Shown piece by piece: positions 58,660-64,000 of a stretch of DNA of 64,000 bases. Origin of the DNA: Tetrastigma voinierianum (Eukaryota > Streptophyta > Magnoliopsida > Vitales > Vitaceae). Each line of letters starts with the position of its first letter. The stretch's first letter is position 1. Made by a program: the position numbers and the translations under genes. The DNA lies in the NCBI GenBank assembly GCA_016808115.1, contig JAEQBH010000128.1, forward strand, positions 1,798,001-1,862,000. Reading direction: 5' to 3'. The notes under the pieces are model-generated. The model was not told where the DNA came from and searched no databases. It saw only the letters and a list, made by a program, of their open reading frames with translations.

Positions 58660-59050
58660 ATTTTTTCATTTTTTCAAATTATTTCACTTTATTGGAAAAT
58701 ATAAAATTATATTCATCCTTTTTTTCTAGTACACGAAAATAAATTTATGAAAATTTATTTTCTTAATTTCTAACTTTACACCTTTGTAAAACTTTGAGAA
58801 AAATATTTCTTCTCATCATATAAATTTTTTTCACATTTCCGGCCAACTAGGAAAACAAAAATTATATCTATTTTCTTTCATTTTCCCATAATACTCGAAT
58901 AAATTTATAAAAATTTATTTTACTCCATTCTTCAATTTTACAAACATAAAAAGCGGCTAAAATTATTTTCTTCTTTCTCATAACGAATAAATTTATAAAA
59001 TTTATTTTTCTTTAATTTCTTTTTCAGGTTTTTTTACACCTTGTAAAAAC
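58660..59050. repeat. AT-rich leader modules, right copy
   Basis: The AATAAATTTATNAAAATTTA module recurs three times, in the same order as 6,340-6,760. Confidence 0.6.
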
Positions 59051-59315
59051 TCTCCCGAACATTTTCCAATATACTAAGTGCTAATCCTTTAAGCACGAAC
59101 ATCATAATATCTGAAACCATGTTATAAACATCATTCGAACAACGATGCATCAAGCACCTGAAAACACATGCGTGTCCTGGTTTGTTAGTGCCTTCTAGGT
59201 AATTTCATACAAACTCAACAACGAGCACATAGTGGTGATGTTCTTACACCTCGAAGACTATTGCCTAAGCCCCGAATCTCAGTACAGGTGGCGGTATACT
59301 GGCTCACGATGCAGT

Positions 59316-61380
59316 TGTGGCGTAGCCCCCGAGCAGGGGTGGATTGACTGCAGATTAACCCGGAATACTAAATTGAATGTCGGAGTAACGACATTTTCAC
59401 GAAAATCAGGCGAAATATCCTTTATGCGTGGAGGCTCTACCAAATACAAAGCACTTGTATAAAACTGTCGAGCAATCCCGATGACCACCGCGGTCTCATG
59501 TCTGACTAAGTGAGTAAATGAAAAGCTGACCATAGGCCACATCATCACTCACAAGCTTTTATATCAATATGATCACAACATGAGTAAAGCCGCAGGCCCA
59601 TAAATGATATTCCATAAAACATATAACTAGATCAACTATATCCGATAGTTTAAGAGTTAAAAATGTTTCTCTTATCTGAAACACATATATTACAATTAGG
59701 GAATTCTAATGCATGTAGAGCATCATAACCCAACCATGTCCAGAAGCTTTCTTTTAAACCACAGCCTCTAGGGCAGGCCATCACTCGCACGCTCCCTGTA
59801 ACTGTAAAATAATATCCCTCGACAGGGTGAGCTAATGCTGATAGTGGAATCACTAAGTGAAATTTTACTCTCCGCCTAAAGTGCCGGTCTGATACTAAAA
59901 TAAACACCGCGTTCGAGCAAATATATGATCTACTTGAATGTCTACATGATCGACTCATACCACCCGAGTCTCAGAGCTCCCTCACGCTCGCCTAAACGCA
60001 TGTAGGGAATTTTATGTTTTATTTGAGGACAACCCTCTGATGTATAAGTAGTGGACCGTCTCCGATGTTACATTTAGTGGACTACCCTCCGATGTATATC
60101 AATTGGGCCGTCTCCGATGATTGATATTTTTAGTATGGACTACCCTTCGATCCTTATTAGTTTTAGACAACCCTCGAAATAATTTTCTACAGACTACTGC
60201 GTTCATTTCATCCACATCATCTTAGAGGTCCATTCCCTGATGCATATGGAATGCATGATGCAATTATTCTGATCCCATATCATACAAATACATCAACATG
60301 CGTATATTTACATAAATTCAATTCACACAATCATGTCATGTAAGTCGCATTCATTACTATCAAAATTAGCTCACGTGGGCTAATGATCAAACCACGAGCA
60401 ATTTGACTTGAATCACCCCAGGCCAAACACATTTTTCACACAAATATATTTTACGTGTCCTTTATTCTATGAAGAGTAAAACCCTAGGAGTTTACCATTA
60501 AAATCCTCATCAAATCATCAGTTCACTTTGTGAACCGCATTTCCATGACCATTCGGCCTTTTCCAAACCAATACATGATTTTTATACAAAATTGCAAATT
60601 CTTTCTTAATCGATCGTAGCGATCCTGTTGCTCGTTTAGGTTTCAAAAAATTTATAACAATTCGGTCGAATTTGGGGCCGTCGGCAACCTCACGGCCTCA
60701 TTCAGCTCAAACATCGACAAAATACTTAAAGAAGGAATAAAACCCAAGTAGGGAGAAACCCCTACCTCTCGGAGTTTGAGGAAACTCCCTAAATCAGGTA
60801 TCCGCGCGAAGCCCTCTCCGCATAGAGCAGCTTTCCTTCTTGTCTCGAAGACTGCCGACGGTCGGATTGCCCGATATTCTAGAGAGAAGTGGGATGTTCT
60901 CTCACTAAAAATACAAAAGCTCAGCCCACTGCATCTGATTTTTGGTTCTCTCACGTTTTTTTGTCTCTTTAAAATTGGGGAAGACAACACTATGCACTAA
61001 TTTGTCTTTTTCTAACTTAATCACACTCAAAAATAACCATTTGTCCTTCTTTTCCAGGTTTGTCCGACCTTTATCACCGACGTCCCAGTTTCGCCGTTTC
61101 TCTACTCATGGCATATGACACATGAGTACATGTTATATGTGACTTCCGTCGCGAGAAAATCGTTCTGTTTTGGCAACGATACCCCTCGAAAAAACGTGTA
61201 AATTAGTATCTCGGTCGCGAAGTCGACGTCTTAAGTGCCATGAACAATTCAAGCGGTGAAATCCATTTAAATCATCAAGAGATCACAGAGAATAAATTCA
61301 GATTTAACGAAATTACAATTTTGTAACCGAAATTACGATTTTGCCATTTTTCTAGAAATTGGAATTTCTCGGGTCTTACA
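59316..61380 (-). repeat. 5' LTR of Tekay-like element, right copy
   Basis: 2,065 bp. Opens (minus strand) TGTAAGACCCGAG at 61,380 and ends near 59,316, with a poor primer-site match (GCTCACGATGCA on the plus strand) just inside. It is uninterrupted, so it serves as the empty-site reference for both insertions in its partner LTR. Confidence 0.87.
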
Positions 61381-61602
61381 GTTTGAGGCTTTATGAAGAT
61401 AATAATTCTATGGAGAACTTGATGGAAGGTATAGGCAAGCACAAGATCAAGGAGGAAGAATGTAATTTTTATGAAGAGACTTTGTAGCCTAGTCACCTTT
61501 AAGGTTTCTTGGGACGCGAGAAGGCTAAGGTATGTATGCACAAGACTATGATTATCATGGTGCAAACTTGAGGGTAAGTCTTTTTTCCCAAGTATGGGGG
61601 AT
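61381..61602 (+). mobile_element. Internal remnant and polypurine tract of the outer element
   Basis: Begins with the second GTTTG. The gag-like frame continues for about 35 codons (including GKHKIKEEECNFYEETL) to a stop at about 61,486. The end, AGTATGGGGGAT, is a purine tract directly before the LTR. Confidence 0.78.
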
Positions 61603-62613
61603 TGGTGCAAGAGCTTCTACAACAAACATTGGGATTTCGATTTTAATTATGGAAAATTCTTATTCGAGAGGCTGTGAAACCTTGGAGACACCAAATATGT
61701 TTCTATTTTAAGTCTTGTTATTATTTTGATTTGGACTTGTTTTATTTTTAGAAAGATTTGTTCTCCAAGTCAAAGTAGTAGCTGCTTTATTTAATTTATA
61801 AAGTTTGTTTTCCTAGTTAAAGTAGGAGTTTCTATTTCTTTTTAGGAGTTGCTTTATTTAGATTAAAAGTCTTTGTCTTCCAAGTCAAAGTATAAGTTTC
61901 TTTATTGGATTTAGAAAGTATGAGGCTATATATACCCCCCTAATGTAGTATTTTGGCAATTCAATTCAAGTTTAATAGTATTTTCAAATTTTCTTTAGAG
62001 TTATATATTTGATATAACATCTCTTGGTGGATTCCCTTGAGTGATGGCTTCGTTGCTTTTTATTCCTAGGTGGATTCCTTGGATGGCAAAGTATATATCT
62101 TATTCTCTTATCTCTTGGGTGAATTCCCTTGAGTGGCGAGTTTGTGGCTTCTTATCTCTTAGTGGATTCATGGTGGTGAAATAAGTACTTATCGTCTATA
62201 ACCTCTACTCATCTCCTACGTCTTCTCTTTTTAACTTTCCTGATCAATTCTCGTATGGCCACAGAAACTTTCAAAATCTGGTTCCATACTTCCTAAAACC
62301 TTTATATACTTTGTTTCCATCTAGGAACAACTAAAAACCATCATCCACAACCTTGGAGAAACTAATTCATCCATAGCCCCAACTACCTTAGTAAACGAAA
62401 ACCTCAAATTAGCTTAAAGAAACAAGGTTGTTTTGCATCAAACCAAACTCAAACCTTTCCAGACCTAAAATCCTTTATTCTATAGTAATTCCATCATATA
62501 TAAACCTAAACTAGCCTTATAACCTTTGAGACCAGACCTATCACTTACCCATCAAATTTACCAATCACTAACCTCAAACCGTTAGATCATTAATCACGAT
62601 TGACCTTGCATCA
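61603..62613 (+). repeat. 3' LTR of the outer element, right copy
   Basis: 1,011 bp. TGGTGCAAGAG start, CTTGCATCA end, TATA-type box at about 61,925. Closely matches 9,342-10,362 and 34,189-35,204. Confidence 0.88.
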
Positions 62614-64000
62614 GAAGAGACATAGGAAATGAACCAGTTTTGAGTCTTTAAAGTGAACAAAATATTACAACGCTATAACTCGAAAATGAATAAATGTCAA
62701 AAAATACAATTACTTAAATGACATAAAAATCAGTATCAATTATGAGTAAGGTATATGAGTTCCAATTATGTCAAACCAACTTCATAAGAATACCAAATTC
62801 AAACGCATTGCTTTCATGTATTAGAATACATAATAGCGTCTTTTTTTTTTGTAGAGAAAAGACTACATAATAGCTTTAAATCAAAAATTTTATACCATCT
62901 TTCCATAAAAAACAATTTAAAACTCATCATGCTTCTACTCCATGAAATAAAGTATTATCAAATTTTGTTATGTAGAATTGTGATTATAGCATTAATTTCA
63001 CTTATAAAGAGAGGCAGTCATTCTCTACCTACATACTCTTAATTTCAAACGTAGTAGTCAGTATAATCATTACAAGGAAGTGAGCTTTTAGTTAGGGTTA
63101 TTAACCTCAACCAAAAGCAAAGTCATGTGCAACTATATCATATAGTTTCAAATAAAATGGGTTGCAACCATATGTGACTATAGAGGGAGCAAAGTAAATG
63201 AGGGCACATGGTTGAGGTCATTCATGACCACGACAAAGGAATGACTATGGATGGGTTAGTATTTTATATTTTATGACTAAAGAAAGATGATTATGGATTG
63301 GGTTGCAACTATAAGAATGATTATATTTAGAGGGCGACCCACGACTAAAGAGGGAGATATAAAGAGGATCTTTGTTTGATTGCAACTAAAGGGAAGAAAT
63401 ATAACGAGGGTCTTTTGTTTGCAGTTAAGTAACTAAAAAGGGGAGATATTGAAAGTGTTTGTGTGGCTGCCAGTGAAAATGGGGAGAGATATAGAAAGGA
63501 GTCTTTGTTTGTCGCAACTAAAAAGTGGAGATATAGACAAGGTCTTTTCTTTAATGCAAAACTCTTTCAAAATTATCCCAGCTTGATAATATCATAGGCA
63601 GATAATACCTTTTTTTGTAACAAAATATAATGTTGATATGTAGCATATGAATACTTGTCATTACATGAAGACTTGTCTTTGTTTGGATTACGATAAATAT
63701 ATAGTTTCTAAAAAACTAATTGTCAAAGACCATAGTTTTAAAAATAATTTCAATTTTCACGATAGTTGATTATCACAAAATATATTTACTCTAAAGTCAT
63801 GTCTTCAATACACGATTTCGTTATTTTACATTAAAATCATGTCTTAAAAACGCAACTCCATCATTTTGTACTAAAATCGTGTTTTGAATACACATAATTA
63901 CCATTTTATATTGAAATTGTGTTCTGAACACGCAACTTTATTATTTCAAAAGAAAAATTGACAAGAATAATTCCAACTTTTAGCCTTCTTCTTTAAATAA
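62614..64000. other. Duplicated flank beyond the outer element
   Basis: Collinear with 10,363-11,755, including the GGTCGCAACTAAA repeats (63,230-63,555) and the ~42-bp repeats (63,760-63,930). No gene. The sharing of this flank is the main evidence that the locus, and not just the transposons, is duplicated. Confidence 0.75.

Larger units (their letters stand above)
35368..61380 (-). mobile_element. Chromodomain Ty3/gypsy (Tekay-like), right copy, complete outline
   Basis: A full element on the minus strand, flanked by GTTTG at 35,363-35,367 and 61,381-61,385. In plus orientation it starts TGTGACGCCCC and ends GGTCTTACA. Removing the Athila element (15,282 bp) and the solo LTR with its duplication (1,638 bp) leaves about 9.1 kb: two LTRs of about 2.06 kb and about 5 kb of internal sequence. 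Coding domains lie in the same order as in the left copy. Not functional as read. Confidence 0.9.
34189..62613 (+). mobile_element. Outer non-autonomous LTR element, split by nested insertions
   Basis: 5' LTR 34,189-35,204, internal pieces 35,205-35,367 and 61,381-61,602, 3' LTR 61,603-62,613. Without the nested Tekay-like element the element is only about 2.4 kb, with some 0.4 kb of internal sequence and no protease, RT or integrase. It must have relied on enzymes of a relative. The LTRs (about 1 kb) are too long for a classic TRIM. The flanks GACGA and GAAGA may be a decayed target duplication. Confidence 0.85.
52471..64000. repeat. Right copy of the long segmental duplication
   Basis: Collinear partner of 1-11,755 (see the landmarks there). 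It includes the Athila 5' LTR, the complete internal part and 5' LTR of the Tekay-like element, the outer 3' LTR and 1.4 kb of flank. It reaches the window end, so the duplication may extend further. Confidence 0.88.

Overview
The window looks like repeat-dense nuclear heterochromatin of a flowering plant. No host gene, rRNA, tRNA or bacterial feature was found. Almost everything recognisable is a broken LTR retrotransposon or DNA transposon: plant Athila-, Tekay- and Tat/Ogre-like Ty3/gypsy elements, a CACTA (En/Spm-type) relic, MITE-like pieces and long (AT)n tracts. Lineage names are inferred from remembered family motifs; no search was run. The species cannot be told.

The right half (34,189-62,613) is a nest of insertions that can be read base by base. 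The outermost layer is a small non-autonomous LTR element (LTRs 34,189-35,204 and 61,603-62,613; about 0.4 kb between them). A chromodomain-type Ty3/gypsy element on the minus strand (35,368-61,380) sits inside it, flanked by the target duplication GTTTG. That element's 3' LTR holds two further insertions: a 1,633-bp solo LTR (35,471-37,103, duplication GAGTC) and a 15.3-kb Athila-type element on the minus strand (38,623-53,904) with two LTRs of about 2.75 kb, gag-pol remnants and a downstream ORF. The element's other LTR copies give the empty sites for both insertions.

The left end (1-11,755) is a second, collinear copy of 52,471-64,000. It has the same Athila-in-Tekay junction, the same GTTTG site and the same outer flank. 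The pattern therefore indicates copying of the whole nest, either a direct segmental duplication with an offset near 52.3 kb or an assembly artefact, and not repeated insertion.

The middle (11,756-34,188) holds an inverted pair of Tat-type LTRs. The right-hand one starts a Tat/Ogre-like element (gag, protease, RT, RNase H and integrase remnants, 18.9-22.4 kb) and is split by a 3,943-bp solo LTR with the perfect duplication CAATG. An AT-rich CACTA relic follows (22.4-28.1 kb) with terminal repeat arrays and a terminus matching CACTACTAGAAA in reverse. After it come MITE-like sequences, microsatellites and unclassified AT-rich DNA.

The most interesting pattern is that three unrelated LTR elements each carry their own 14-16-bp perfect palindrome, scattered many times in a noncoding control region: GATGTCGCGACATC in Athila, TTGTATTGCAATACAA in the chromodomain element, and TAGCGAAATTTCGCTA in the 1.6-kb solo LTR. 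A fourth LTR carries a near-palindrome in a minisatellite. Reading frames are broken throughout, and many differences between copies are small indels at C/G-rich sites, so part of the apparent decay may be sequencing error.
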